Below are positions 7,457 through 16,326 of a stretch of DNA of 47,528 bases, piece by piece. Under the pieces are notes generated by a model. That model saw nothing but the letters and a program-made list of their open reading frames with translations. It was not told the origin of the DNA and did not search any database. The stretch covers positions 1-47,528 of the forward strand of contig CAYSLJ010000036.1 of assembly GCA_964431735.1 (NCBI GenBank), read 5' to 3'. Source of the DNA: CALARM01 sp964431735. GTDB taxonomy: Bacteria; Vulcanimicrobiota; SpSt-956; JAKJGF01. Numbering within the stretch: the stretch's first letter is position 1; the number at the start of each line of letters is the position of its first letter. Made by a program: the position numbers and the translations under genes.

Positions 7457-9691
7457 ATGGAACGATATAATTCTGAATATTCTACGGAACTGATAAACAA
7501 AATGAACACAGTTATTGAAGGTGAAGAAAGATATATTCTGTTAGAATATCTTGAAAAAACTGAAAGTGCAATGAAAATTTTATTAAGAAAAATAAAGATA
7601 AATTTAAAAAAAGGCTCGACGGAAGAACAAAAAGACCTGCTGATAAAATATATTGACACAATAAAAGAATATATTGATATGCTGGATGATATAAACCTGT
7701 TCCTTGAAGATGATAGTACGGAAACCAGTGAACTTGAAGAAAAAATTAATAATATACAGGAAATAAATAAAATATTACTGAATATTGATACAAAACTTCA
7801 TAATATTCCATCAAAAGAATCAACTGCCGCACTTGAATTACACGAAATTATACCTAAAGAAACACTTGCTCCAAATGAACCATGGCATGAAATAGACAGA
7901 GATGTCATAGATAATTTAAAGAAAACTCATTTAAATGCACTTAAACTCAATGCTCTGGAAAATTATTTAAAACATAAAAAACTTTCTGCTAAAGGTTTAT
8001 CTAAAACACTGACACAACTTGGTTACAATCAGGACGAAATAGATTTAATTTTGACAAATTCGGAAAAAAAACTCTCTATTACTCTTAAAATTCCAAAGGA
8101 GAGAATAGAAAGAAAAGAAATAGAACATCATTCTTCCATGGAAATAGCAAAAATTACCCGTCCAGCTTTAGAACGTAAAAAACTAACAGAACAACAATAT
8201 GAAGACTTAAATAATAAATTGCAGAGTATTGGAATAACTTTATCGGAAGCGGAAATAAAACTTCTTGCCGAATGCGGTTTCCAGCAGCGTATAAATATGA
8301 ATGTATTAAATAGAATACTTAATACACTTGAAGAAGTACTCTCAAATTACGGAGAAATATTTCTGGAGAGAGTAAAAACTCTTTTATTTCTTGTAGCTTC
8401 AAATTATCTTTTCATCTACGACATATCAAAATTTTATATAAATTTTCAGGATGAAAGAACAGAAACTATGGATAAAATTGTAGCTACATTAAATGCAGGA
8501 CTCAGCATAGCAGAATATCTCAGTTCCATTATGAAAGTTATGGAGATAGCCCAGGTAGAAGAAAGTGAATTACTGGAAGATGCCGTAATAATTAAAGCTG
8601 ATGAACTGCCATACGATGAGTGGATCAGGGTAAATGAATATGAAATAAACATGAGATACAAAATAAGTGATCTATGGAAAAACTGGTATAATCTGGAAGA
8701 AGATCCTTACTCAGGTAATGAAGATGATTATATACTATCAGATGAAAATCTGGAAGAATTATTTGATAAATTAACCTATCTGGAATTAAAAATAGAAAGA
8801 CTTCCCCATGCTCTGGAAAGTCCATGGGAACTCAGCGGATGGATAAAAGAATTATTCACTGCTTTAAGAGATCACTCATTAAAACTGCAGCAATGGAGTA
8901 AAATAAAAAAAGCAGAATCCATAAGTGGTCTCATAACACTGGTAGAAGAATGTTTTGCAAATCCCAATCTATACAGTCCAAAAGGAGAAAGTACACTGCT
9001 CAAACTCAGTAAAAGAGTAGAATTTATGCAAAATAATATCCTGATTTTTTTGAGACAGACAGTGGACAGTATAACCAATCACTGGGATAGTTACAGATTT
9101 CCTCAGGGAATAACTTATCTGGAACAGTGGATACTTGAAAAAGGACTGATAGCTATAACTTTTACTCAGACAGCAATAGATCAGATACAGACTTTCTACC
9201 AGAATAAAAATATGCTAGAACTTGTATTCAGTACACAGGTACTTACTATATCAAACAAACTTCTTACTTTAGGTCTTGAATATAAAATAGCACCACTTCA
9301 TAACAGCACTCTGGAAGACTTTATGGATACGTTTATAGGATTCCATATAGGTCAGGTAAATCAGGAAATATTTCTGGAAAAAATCTCTTTACTGGCCGGC
9401 CTGGTTCATAGTATTTCAGAAAAACACCAGTTATTAAACAATATGAATGATACTGATTCAATAGTCAAAATATTTATAAAGAAATCTCTCGGCGAATACA
9501 TGCAGGCTCAGAGTGATATAGAAATGTATAAAACAACTCACCTGAGATTATTCTTACTTACGACCTATTACTCACTTCTTCAGGCTACAAATAGATTTAT
9601 GGTAATAAAAGAACTAAAAGACGAATATACACCGGAAGAAGAAAGTTACAAATATTTTGACATAATATCGGATGTACTGAATATGATTTAA
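7457..9691 (+). CDS. Large helical protein of unknown function
   Basis: The protein has 744 residues, is predominantly alpha-helical and charged, and shows no signal peptide or membrane segment. No domain was recognised; the N-terminal 150 residues look like coiled coil. The frame is open from 7403, but that ATG lies inside a 26-base intergenic repeat. The ATG at 7457 has a GGAG site (7447-7450) 6 bases upstream and is preferred. It heads a plus-strand run with the HEAT-repeat gene (9859) and the small helical gene (11127), so a shared protein-interaction role is possible but unproven. Codon use and base composition look like the neighbours. Confidence 0.75.
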   Translation: MERYNSEYSTELINKMNTVIEGEERYILLEYLEKTESAMKILLRKIKINLKKGSTEEQKDLLIKYIDTIKEYIDMLDDINLFLEDDSTETSELEEKINNIQEINKILLNIDTKLHNIPSKESTAALELHEIIPKETLAPNEPWHEIDRDVIDNLKKTHLNALKLNALENYLKHKKLSAKGLSKTLTQLGYNQDEIDLILTNSEKKLSITLKIPKERIERKEIEHHSSMEIAKITRPALERKKLTEQQYEDLNNKLQSIGITLSEAEIKLLAECGFQQRINMNVLNRILNTLEEVLSNYGEIFLERVKTLLFLVASNYLFIYDISKFYINFQDERTETMDKIVATLNAGLSIAEYLSSIMKVMEIAQVEESELLEDAVIIKADELPYDEWIRVNEYEINMRYKISDLWKNWYNLEEDPYSGNEDDYILSDENLEELFDKLTYLELKIERLPHALESPWELSGWIKELFTALRDHSLKLQQWSKIKKAESISGLITLVEECFANPNLYSPKGESTLLKLSKRVEFMQNNILIFLRQTVDSITNHWDSYRFPQGITYLEQWILEKGLIAITFTQTAIDQIQTFYQNKNMLELVFSTQVLTISNKLLTLGLEYKIAPLHNSTLEDFMDTFIGFHIGQVNQEIFLEKISLLAGLVHSISEKHQLLNNMNDTDSIVKIFIKKSLGEYMQAQSDIEMYKTTHLRLFLLTTYYSLLQATNRFMVIKELKDEYTPEEESYKYFDIISDVLNMI

Positions 9692-9702
9692 AACGGTGAA
9701 AA

Positions 9703-9724
9703 GTCGTGAGTCGTGAGTCGTCAC
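9703..9724. repeat. Heptanucleotide tandem repeat (CGTGAGT)
   Basis: About three units of CGTGAGT follow directly after the stop of the large helical gene. Confidence 0.7.
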
Positions 9725-9736
9725 GGGAGGAAGACC

Positions 9737-9762
9737 TTTATTACATGCTTATACTCGGGTCA
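9737..9762 (+). repeat. 26-base direct repeat, copy 2
   Basis: This matches 7395-7420 at 24 of 26 positions. The two copies flank the gene at 7457-9691. Confidence 0.7.
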
Positions 9763-9804
9763 AAAAAAGGATAAAAGAGAGAATCGTCGAAATTATAGAG
9801 TTTG

Positions 9805-9840
9805 TGACGCATCACGCATCACGCATCACACATCACGCAT
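9805..9840. repeat. Heptanucleotide tandem repeat (ACGCATC)
   Basis: Five units of ACGCATC, one of them degenerate (ACACATC), end immediately before the ribosome-binding site of the HEAT-repeat gene. Confidence 0.85.
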
Positions 9841-9858
9841 TTAAGGAGAGATATTTAA

Positions 9859-11061
9859 GTGGAAGAACAGGATAATCTCCAGAATAAAACAATCAAAGAC
9901 ATGATAGAAAAACTTGGCAGTAAAAATATAAATGAAATTTATAAAACAAAAGAGGATTTAAAAAACATGGGAAAAAAAGCGCTACCATTACTGCTGGAAG
10001 CACTGGGAAACAGTGATTGCAGCATAAGATACCGCATACCCATGATTTTAGGTAAATTAAAGAATAACCTGACAGTAGAGCCTCTTATAAAAGCATTGAA
10101 CGATGAAGAAAAAATTGTAAGAAGGACAGCAGCAATAGCCCTGGGAGAAACAGGTGATATCAGAGCAGTAGAACCTCTTATTAAAGCACTCGATAATGGT
10201 AACAGCGGAGCAGCAATAGCTCTGGGAGTAATTAAAGATCATAGAGCTATTGAACCACTTATAAAATCATTATCCAAAAAAGATCCTGATCTGGTGGAAG
10301 AAGCAGCATCTGCTCTTACCGGATTTGGTAATTCAGAAGCAGTAGATGCGCTTATAGAAGCACTTAAATCAGGTAATACGGCAGCAGCTATAGGACTGGG
10401 AAACCTTGGTATTGACAGGGCATTATATCCTCTGATAGAATCTCTAAAAAATGGTAATATTGGTGCAGGTATCGGTCTGGGAGAACTTAAAAATAAACAT
10501 GCAATAGAGCCCTTGCTGGAAGCTCTGAAGGAAGGTAATACCGGTGCAGCCATAGCCCTTGGAGAAATAGGAGATGAAAGAGTCGTACCGGCACTTATTG
10601 AAGCACTGGAAAAAGATGATAATGATTTAACAATGAAAGCCATTACGTCTCTCGGGAAAATAGGAGATAAAAGAGCTGTATTGCCGTTATGTAAAAAACT
10701 TAAGGATCGTGATAGAATAGTCCGGTTTCATGCATCATCTGTTCTTTCTAAAATGGGAGATGAAAAATCTGTAGAACCCATGATAGAAGCATTGAAAGAT
10801 GAATATTTTTCAGTAAGAGGGAACGCCGCTTCAGGGCTTGGACGATCCGGTGATAAAAGAGCAATTAAACCTCTTATTGAATGCCTCACAGATAATGCAT
10901 GGGTAGTCAGATTTGATGCAATATGCGCCCTTGGCAAGCTTGGCAATAAAGAAATTCTGAATGAACTGCACACTGCTCTGGAACAGGAAAATAAAAAAGA
11001 AGTAAGAGATAAAATCAAAGAAGTAATAGAAGAGTTGAGAGTTGAGAGTGAAAGTTTATAA
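9859..11061 (+). CDS. HEAT-repeat protein (PBS-lyase HEAT-like)
   Basis: The protein has 400 residues made almost wholly of about a dozen 28-32-residue HEAT-like repeats of the type EPLIEALKD...AAIALGEIGD. No catalytic domain, signal peptide or membrane segment is seen. Such solenoids usually bind other proteins. The start is a GTG with AAGGAG 10 bases upstream; the next in-frame ATG would remove the first repeat. The last ten codons (EELRVESESL) run into a 7-bp repeat (AGAGTTG units, 11031-11051), so the C-terminus is partly encoded by intergenic-type repeat DNA. Confidence 0.85.
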   Translation: MEEQDNLQNKTIKDMIEKLGSKNINEIYKTKEDLKNMGKKALPLLLEALGNSDCSIRYRIPMILGKLKNNLTVEPLIKALNDEEKIVRRTAAIALGETGDIRAVEPLIKALDNGNSGAAIALGVIKDHRAIEPLIKSLSKKDPDLVEEAASALTGFGNSEAVDALIEALKSGNTAAAIGLGNLGIDRALYPLIESLKNGNIGAGIGLGELKNKHAIEPLLEALKEGNTGAAIALGEIGDERVVPALIEALEKDDNDLTMKAITSLGKIGDKRAVLPLCKKLKDRDRIVRFHASSVLSKMGDEKSVEPMIEALKDEYFSVRGNAASGLGRSGDKRAIKPLIECLTDNAWVVRFDAICALGKLGNKEILNELHTALEQENKKEVRDKIKEVIEELRVESESL

Positions 11062-11110
11062 AGCAAAAAACTCTAAACCATAAACTCTAAACCATAAACT
11101 CTAAACTCAA
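11031..11110. repeat. Heptanucleotide repeats spanning the end of the HEAT gene and the gap after it
   Basis: AGAGTTG units (11031-11051) lie inside the coding end. ACTCTAA and ACCATAA units alternate at 11069-11110, giving a 14-bp higher-order period built from 7-bp units. The array stops just before an AAGGAGG ribosome site. Confidence 0.75.
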
Positions 11111-11126
11111 ATAAGGAGGCAACCCT

Positions 11127-11696
11127 ATGGGTATGTTAGAAGACTCTGCAGAAACTGCCAGATTATATATAGAAATGGGTGAATTGCATGAAAAGAAAAG
11201 GGAATTTCTGATGCAGGCAGGACTTAAAGCTTTTGAGCTTTTCAAAAAAAAAGGGCTGGAAAGCGATACGATTCACAGATTATCAGATGATATAACAGAA
11301 ATTAATAATGCCATTCAGGTAGCAGGTCAGGAAGCCAATCTGGAAAAGAAAAGAGAAATTGTCGAAAATATACCTCAGTGGAAGAAAATTCTGGATGATC
11401 TCATATATAAACTTCTGAATTCAGCAGAACGTATGGAAGCAAAAAGAAGATATGATGCACTTGTATTAAGAGGTCAGGATATGCTCGAAGAAGCAGGAAA
11501 AGTAGCAATAGGTATGGCAAAACATAATGAAATGGAACCTATTTGTATTAAGGTCAGGGAAGTAGAAAGAAAGATCAACGAAACTACCCATATTATACAG
11601 AAAAGAGAAAAAGCCGGTACAGCAGGGCTGAGTGCTATAGTAGGTCTTATATCATTCGGAAGCTCTTTTGTAAAATTTTTTAAAACAAAATTCTAA
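11127..11696 (+). CDS. Small helical protein with hydrophobic C-terminus, unknown
   Basis: The protein has 189 residues. Residues 1-160 are long charged helices typical of coiled coil (LHEKKREFLMQAGLKAFELF near the start). The last 30 residues contain a weakly hydrophobic segment (AGLSAIVGLISFGSSF) that could be a membrane-associated helix. No family was recognised. A textbook AAGGAGG site is 7 bases before the ATG, suggesting good translation. It ends 10 bases before queA, so the two are probably one transcript. Confidence 0.75.
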   Translation: MGMLEDSAETARLYIEMGELHEKKREFLMQAGLKAFELFKKKGLESDTIHRLSDDITEINNAIQVAGQEANLEKKREIVENIPQWKKILDDLIYKLLNSAERMEAKRRYDALVLRGQDMLEEAGKVAIGMAKHNEMEPICIKVREVERKINETTHIIQKREKAGTAGLSAIVGLISFGSSFVKFFKTKF

Positions 11697-11706
11697 AGGA
11701 AAAATC

Positions 11707-12726
11707 ATGAAACTCTCTGAATTCGATTATTATCTGCCTCAGGAACTGATAGCACAGGAACCTCTTCAGAAAAGAGAACATTCCAGACTTCTGCTGTTTA
11801 AGGATGATAAATTTTCCCATAAAACATTCACTGATTGCATAGATTATCTGAATAAAGGTGATCTGCTTGTCCTGAATAACTCAAGAGTAATTCCGGCAAG
11901 ACTCTTCGGAGAAAAAATTCCTACAGGCGGAAAAATAGAATTACTTTTAATAGAAGAAATAGAAAAAGGGACATGGAAATGTCTTGCCAATCCTTCCAGA
12001 CGGATAAAATCAGGTCATAAAATCCTCTTTTCCGGAGGAATGCTGGAAGGAGAAATAATCGGAAGAGAAAATAATGGCACAAGAATAATATCCTTCAGAG
12101 ATCCCTCTTATTATGAAAAATTATTGCAAATAGGCCATATGCCATTACCACCTTATATAAAAAAACATCTTGAAGACAGAGAAAGATATCAGACTATTTA
12201 TTCAAAAGTGCCCGGCTCAATTGCTGCTCCTACTGCGGGATTACATTTTACAGAAGAACTTCTTAAAAAAATCGAAGAAAAAGGAATTATTGTAATAAAA
12301 ATAACACTTCATGTAGGACTGGGAACATTTCGTCCTGTAAAAACCGAAAAGATAGAAGCTCACGAAATGGAAAAAGAACTTGCAATAATAACAAAAGATC
12401 AGATAGAAAAAATAAATTCAACCAGAGAAAAAGGTGGCAAAATAATAGCAGTAGGGACTACATCAGTGAGAACTCTTGAAAGTGCTGCCGGCGAAAATGG
12501 AAAAATTAATGAAATGAACAGTAAAACTGATTTATTTATATATCCCGGATACAGATTCAAAATAGTAGATGGTATTATAACAAACTTTCATCTGCCAAAA
12601 TCCACTCTTTTTATGCTTGTATGTGCTTTTATTGGAACAGAACAAACACATAAACTCTATAAAGAAGCAATAAAAGAAAACTACCGTTTTTACAGCTTCG
12701 GCGACGCATCTATGCTGTTAAAATAA
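11707..12726 (+). CDS. queA: S-adenosylmethionine:tRNA ribosyltransferase-isomerase
   Basis: The protein has 339 residues, the normal length for QueA. It transfers and isomerises the ribosyl moiety of AdoMet onto 7-aminomethyl-7-deazaguanine at tRNA position 34, giving epoxyqueuosine, in the cytoplasm. The family features are evident: an N-terminal segment LSEFDYYLPQELIAQEPL, LNNSRVIPARLFG, the block SIAAPTAGLHFT, and the C-terminal TNFHLPKSTLFMLVCAFIG. The start has AAAGG 8 bases upstream. It sits 10 bases after a helical gene of unknown function; no other queuosine gene is in the window. Confidence 0.97.
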   Translation: MKLSEFDYYLPQELIAQEPLQKREHSRLLLFKDDKFSHKTFTDCIDYLNKGDLLVLNNSRVIPARLFGEKIPTGGKIELLLIEEIEKGTWKCLANPSRRIKSGHKILFSGGMLEGEIIGRENNGTRIISFRDPSYYEKLLQIGHMPLPPYIKKHLEDRERYQTIYSKVPGSIAAPTAGLHFTEELLKKIEEKGIIVIKITLHVGLGTFRPVKTEKIEAHEMEKELAIITKDQIEKINSTREKGGKIIAVGTTSVRTLESAAGENGKINEMNSKTDLFIYPGYRFKIVDGIITNFHLPKSTLFMLVCAFIGTEQTHKLYKEAIKENYRFYSFGDASMLLK

Positions 12727-12753
12727 TAACTACATCATATGTACAGTTTATAT

Positions 12754-12786
12754 CGTGACACGTAACGGGCAGGCCATGACGCGAGG
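12754..12786. repeat. Degenerate heptanucleotide repeat
   Basis: GTGACAC, GTAACGG and TGACGCG units can be made out in the gap between the convergent queA and pseudopilin genes. The units are related to the TAACGCG/TGACGCG arrays elsewhere. Confidence 0.5.
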
Positions 12787-12832
12787 ATACTAATCTTTCT
12801 AATATTTGCCAGAGTTATTTTTCTTACAGTCC

Positions 12833-13297
12833 TTATTGAGATGCCTCTTTAAAAAGACCTCCTGCAAAAATATATTTTGGGAAACCCGGTGATACACCTA
12901 TATGAGGGTGCCCTTCAGTACAGGAAATAGTGAAATTATCATTTTGCTCATTTACATAATACATATATAATTGTTTTGACTCAGGACACCAGCGTTTATT
13001 ATAAGCAGATGTATATTCAGGTGTAAGTTTATTATAAGGCAATAATCCTTCTGTAGGAAGGGCAGAGCCACCATTCGGATCAGGGTCAGGAAACTTCTTA
13101 TTTTCCACATAATAAGTCTGAATCATAGTGGCAAACTGCTTCTGATTATTCAAACAATCAGAAAGTTTCGTATTCCATAAAGCTCTTCTTATATGAGGAA
13201 ACATAAGAGTTGCAAGAATAGATATCAGCATTACAATGGTTAATAATTCTGTTAGAGTAAAACCTCTATTCCCGGTTTTTAAAAAATACTTATTCAT
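12833..13297 (-). CDS. Type II secretion / type IV pilus-like pseudopilin (GspG-type)
   Basis: The protein has 154 residues from the ATG at 13297, which has AGGAG 8 bases upstream; a GTG two codons earlier is also open. The short basic leader ends at a prepilin-peptidase site RG|FTLTELL with Glu at +5, followed by the usual hydrophobic N-terminal helix. The remainder has an acidic NKKFPDPDP turn as in GspG-like pseudopilins (family knowledge). It is a single gene without adjacent secretion ATPase or platform genes. The sequence differs from the PilV/W/X-like pseudopilins at 27-44 kb. Confidence 0.88.
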   Translation of the reverse strand: MNKYFLKTGNRGFTLTELLTIVMLISILATLMFPHIRRALWNTKLSDCLNNQKQFATMIQTYYVENKKFPDPDPNGGSALPTEGLLPYNKLTPEYTSAYNKRWCPESKQLYMYYVNEQNDNFTISCTEGHPHIGVSPGFPKYIFAGGLFKEASQ

Positions 13298-13381
13298 ATA
13301 CACTTCTCCTATAATAAAAGATTTTTTATTATTCCTAACCTGATTATACCCATTTATATAAAGTTTTAGACTTAAAAAAAA

Positions 13382-13424
13382 TTAAGGTCTATAGCATGAT
13401 GCTTTAGTAAGCTATAGACCTTAA
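13382..13424 (-). terminator. Intrinsic terminator of the oxidoreductase operon
   Basis: A perfect 14-bp stem (13382-13395 with 13411-13424) encloses a 15-base loop. On the minus strand it is followed by AATTTTTTTTAAG. It lies 14 bases beyond the stop of the beta-gamma gene at 13438. Confidence 0.85.
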
Positions 13425-13437
13425 AAATAAAAAAATA

Positions 13438-14868
13438 TCAAGCCTTTACAGACTCCATACCTTTTATAATAGCCTGTTCATTAAGGGGAATGAGATTTTT
13501 ACGGCTTATTGTATCAGAGAGGGCCTTTACCACGTCATCTTTCTCTAAAAGTCCCGTATAACCTATATAAGCCCCAAGGGCAACCATATTGGCTACCCGT
13601 ACATTACCCAGTTCATCTGCAATATCCGTAGCTTTCACGGGAACTATTTCAACATCTTTTCTTTCAGGAGTAATATCTATGAGGGAACTGTTATAAAATA
13701 TAATTCCTCCCGGCGCAACATCATTTTCAAATTTTTCCAGAGACGGTCTGTTCATAGCTATCAGTACCTTCGGATCGGTTGCCATAGGAGATCCTATTTT
13801 CTCTTTCTGTATTATAACAGAACAGTTGGCAGTACCGCCTCTCATTTCAGGGCCGTAAGAAGGGAGCCAGGAAACATGATAGTCTTTTAACATTGCAGCC
13901 TTTGCAAGTACTTCTCCAAGCAATAACACACCCTGTCCTCCAAAACCGGCAACTTTAATTGAAGGATCTTTGTATTTATCCTTCGGTACGGTAACGGTTC
14001 CGGTAGAAGGCCGGTGTTCTTTATTTAAACCGAGTTTTTCCAGTACTTCCTTCGGGTCAGTAATTATCTCAGGTCTCACAACAGGTTCTCTCTCTTCTGC
14101 AATATCTTTAAACACTCCGAGTTTAAAATACGGCATCATCTGTTCTTCAATCCATTTTGCAGCATCTACCGGTTCTACTCCCCATCCAGTAGGACAGGGG
14201 GATAAGATTTCTACAAGAGAAAAACCTTTTTTATTTATTTGATTGGTTATAGCTTTTCTGATAGCCTGTCTGGCTTTTGTTATATGTTTTGCATCTGTAA
14301 GGGCAACCCTTTCAATATAGACAGGTGCTTCCAGAGTGGCAAGCATTTCACATACCTTTACAGGATAACCTTCATTATGAGGATTTCTGCCATAAGGAGT
14401 TGTCATGGTTTTCTGTCCCACAAGAGTAGTGGGAGCCATCTGACCTCCTGTCATGCCATAAATGGCATTATTGACAAAAAATATACTCATGTTCTCCCCT
14501 CTGTTGGCAGAATGTATAAGTTCGGCTGTACCTATAGCTGCCAGGTCTCCGTCTCCCTGATAGGAAATAACTATACTGTCAGGGTTGGCTCTGGAAAGGG
14601 CAGTTCCTACGGCAGGTGCTCTGCCATGGGCAACCTGAACGTTACCACAATGAAAATAATAATAAGCAAAAACACTGCATCCGACAGGATTTACAATTAT
14701 GGCTCTATCGGACACACCAAAATCCTCAAGTGCTTCTGCAATTAATTTATGAACATTACCATGACCGCAACCGGGACAGTAATGGGTTGTTACTTTATCA
14801 TGACCGGGTTTTCTTTCATATATATCCCAGAAAGAAGATGGTTTTTTAATAGCTAATTTCTGAGCCAT
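13438..14868 (-). CDS. 2-oxoacid:ferredoxin oxidoreductase, fused TPP (beta) and gamma subunits
   Basis: The protein has 476 residues. Residues 1-270 are the thiamine-diphosphate beta subunit: Cys-containing YCPGCGHGN, NPVGCSVF and the TPP motif GDGDLAAIG...FVNN. After an acidic linker, residues about 300-475 are the gamma subunit (VAGFGGQGVLLLGEVLA, SYGPEMRGGTANC, FYNSSLI). These are usually separate proteins in the Vor/Kor family. With the alpha and ferredoxin genes upstream it oxidatively decarboxylates a 2-oxoacid to acyl-CoA, reducing ferredoxin. Overall similarity points to 2-ketoisovalerate or 2-oxoglutarate. The ATG at 14868 with GAGGTGA 6 bases upstream is preferred over a GTG at 14877. 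The stop of the alpha gene lies in this ribosome site, implying translational coupling. Confidence 0.9.
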   Translation of the reverse strand: MAQKLAIKKPSSFWDIYERKPGHDKVTTHYCPGCGHGNVHKLIAEALEDFGVSDRAIIVNPVGCSVFAYYYFHCGNVQVAHGRAPAVGTALSRANPDSIVISYQGDGDLAAIGTAELIHSANRGENMSIFFVNNAIYGMTGGQMAPTTLVGQKTMTTPYGRNPHNEGYPVKVCEMLATLEAPVYIERVALTDAKHITKARQAIRKAITNQINKKGFSLVEILSPCPTGWGVEPVDAAKWIEEQMMPYFKLGVFKDIAEEREPVVRPEIITDPKEVLEKLGLNKEHRPSTGTVTVPKDKYKDPSIKVAGFGGQGVLLLGEVLAKAAMLKDYHVSWLPSYGPEMRGGTANCSVIIQKEKIGSPMATDPKVLIAMNRPSLEKFENDVAPGGIIFYNSSLIDITPERKDVEIVPVKATDIADELGNVRVANMVALGAYIGYTGLLEKDDVVKALSDTISRKNLIPLNEQAIIKGMESVKA

Positions 14869-14873
14869 ACAGT

Positions 14874-15917
14874 TCACCTCACTTCTTCAACTTTTTTAAT
14901 TATTTCTTCAGTGGAAGGCACCATGCCGCCGAGCCTGTAGTAAAGATGAACAGGTTTTTTACCGTTAACGGCAAGTTTAACATCGTATAAAAGCTGTCCT
15001 GTACTCATTTCCACTACAAAGAAATGTTTAACCTTCTCAGACAGTTCTGCTATTCTTTTAGAAGGGAAAGGCCACAGAGTAACAGGTCTCATAAGTCCGG
15101 CTTTAATGCCTTTTTCCCTGAGTTTATCCACAACTGTTCGGAGAATTCTGCTTATTACGGAATAGCCAACGAGAGCAATTTCTGCATCTTCCATAAGATA
15201 TTCTTCATATCTGACTTCTTTTTCTTCTATTTCCTTATATTTTCTGTCCAGTTTAAGGATATGTTGTTCTAAATCTTCATGATCCATATAGATAGAAGTA
15301 ATCAGATTGGAAGCAGTATCTGCATTTCCCTCAACTGCCCAGTCTTTTTCCGGTAAATCTTTAACAGGTGATGGGACATCTACCGGTTCCATCATCTGAC
15401 CTATAACACCGTCTGTAAGTACATAAACAGGAGTTCTGTATTTATCTGCGAGTTCGAAAGCCAGCATAGTAAGATCACACATTTCCTGTGATGAGGCAGG
15501 AGAAAGTACTATAACCTTATAATTTCCATGACCTCCGCCCTTTACTATCTGATTATAATCTCCCTGTTCAGGGCCTATGTTTCCGAGTCCAGGCCCTCCT
15601 CTTACAATATCTACTATAACACAGGGAAGTTCTGCACCGGCACAATAAGATACTCCTTCCTGTTTCAAACTTATTCCAGGCCCTGAAGAAGCAGTCATAC
15701 ACCTCTGTCCTGCAGAAGCTGCACCGTAAACCATATTAATAGCAGCGACTTCACTCTCTGCCTGAACAAAAGTTCTGCCAAGGAGAGGGAAATTTTTGGC
15801 AGCAGCATGAGCTATTTCACTTGCAGGGGTTATGGGATAACCATAATAAGCAGTGCAACCTGCAAGTATAGCGCCAAGAACTGCAGCATCATTACCTTTA
15901 ATTAATACTTTACTCAT
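14874..15917 (-). CDS. vorB: 2-ketoisovalerate-type ferredoxin oxidoreductase, alpha-type subunit
   Basis: The protein has 347 residues. It starts MSKVLIKGNDAAVLGAILAG and has the family blocks YYGYPITPASEI, QAESEVAAINMVYGAA, SSGPGISLKQEGVSY and DIVRGGPGLGNI. The last third is the transketolase C-terminal-like domain (VGYSVISRILRTVV). This is the pattern of the group usually labelled VorB, although KorA-type substrate use cannot be excluded from sequence alone. The ATG has an AAGGTG site upstream. It lies between the ferredoxin subunit (66 bases upstream) and the beta-gamma fusion. The enzyme is soluble and oxygen-sensitive and suggests anaerobic amino-acid or organic-acid metabolism. Confidence 0.88.
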   Translation of the reverse strand: MSKVLIKGNDAAVLGAILAGCTAYYGYPITPASEIAHAAAKNFPLLGRTFVQAESEVAAINMVYGAASAGQRCMTASSGPGISLKQEGVSYCAGAELPCVIVDIVRGGPGLGNIGPEQGDYNQIVKGGGHGNYKVIVLSPASSQEMCDLTMLAFELADKYRTPVYVLTDGVIGQMMEPVDVPSPVKDLPEKDWAVEGNADTASNLITSIYMDHEDLEQHILKLDRKYKEIEEKEVRYEEYLMEDAEIALVGYSVISRILRTVVDKLREKGIKAGLMRPVTLWPFPSKRIAELSEKVKHFFVVEMSTGQLLYDVKLAVNGKKPVHLYYRLGGMVPSTEEIIKKVEEVR

Positions 15918-15982
15918 AATTATTCACCTTCTTTGATTTATTACTATACTCAGGGGGAAATTTTTTGTAATCCAATATACAA

Positions 15983-16237
15983 TTATTGACCTTCTACAAA
16001 ACCTTTTTTATATACAGCTATAGCAGCAGGTTCGGGGCAGGCATAAAAACATATTGCACAACCTATACATTTTCCCTCATCTTTAAATTGAGTCGGGTGA
16101 TATCCCCTTGAATTTAATTTAGGAGATTGGAACAACTCTCCTTTAGGACAGGCTTTAATACATAATCCGCAACCTTTACATACTTCAAAATCAATAACGA
16201 CTTTCGGACGTTCAAGACCTGCTTTTTCTTCCATCAT
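15983..16237 (-). CDS. 2x[4Fe-4S] ferredoxin subunit of the 2-oxoacid oxidoreductase
   Basis: The protein has 84 residues. It has two complete Cys clusters, CKGCGLCIKACPKG and CIGCAICFYACPEP, each CxxCxxCxxxCP, typical of the delta subunit (VorD/KorD/PorD type). The protein carries electrons from the TPP site to a soluble ferredoxin. It is the first gene of the operon. Two adjacent ATGs occur; the second (16234) is better spaced from the AGGAGG site. Upstream lies a hairpin made from heptamer repeats. Confidence 0.92.
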   Translation of the reverse strand: MMEEKAGLERPKVVIDFEVCKGCGLCIKACPKGELFQSPKLNSRGYHPTQFKDEGKCIGCAICFYACPEPAAIAVYKKGFVEGQ

Positions 16238-16253
16238 GCATCCTCCTCTCTAT

Positions 16254-16326
16254 AGATAGTGAAAAGTGAGTGGTGAAAAGTGAATAGTGACAGGTATATT
16301 TCTATTCACTTTTCACTTTTCACTTA
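16254..16326. repeat. Heptamer repeats (GTGAAAA and complement) forming a large hairpin
   Basis: GTGAAAA-type units run left to right and their complements follow. A 15-bp perfect stem (16273-16287 with 16302-16316) encloses a 14-base loop. It sits between the stop of the histidine kinase gene and the oxidoreductase operon on the same strand. It could attenuate or terminate transcription, but there is no clean T-run. Confidence 0.7.
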
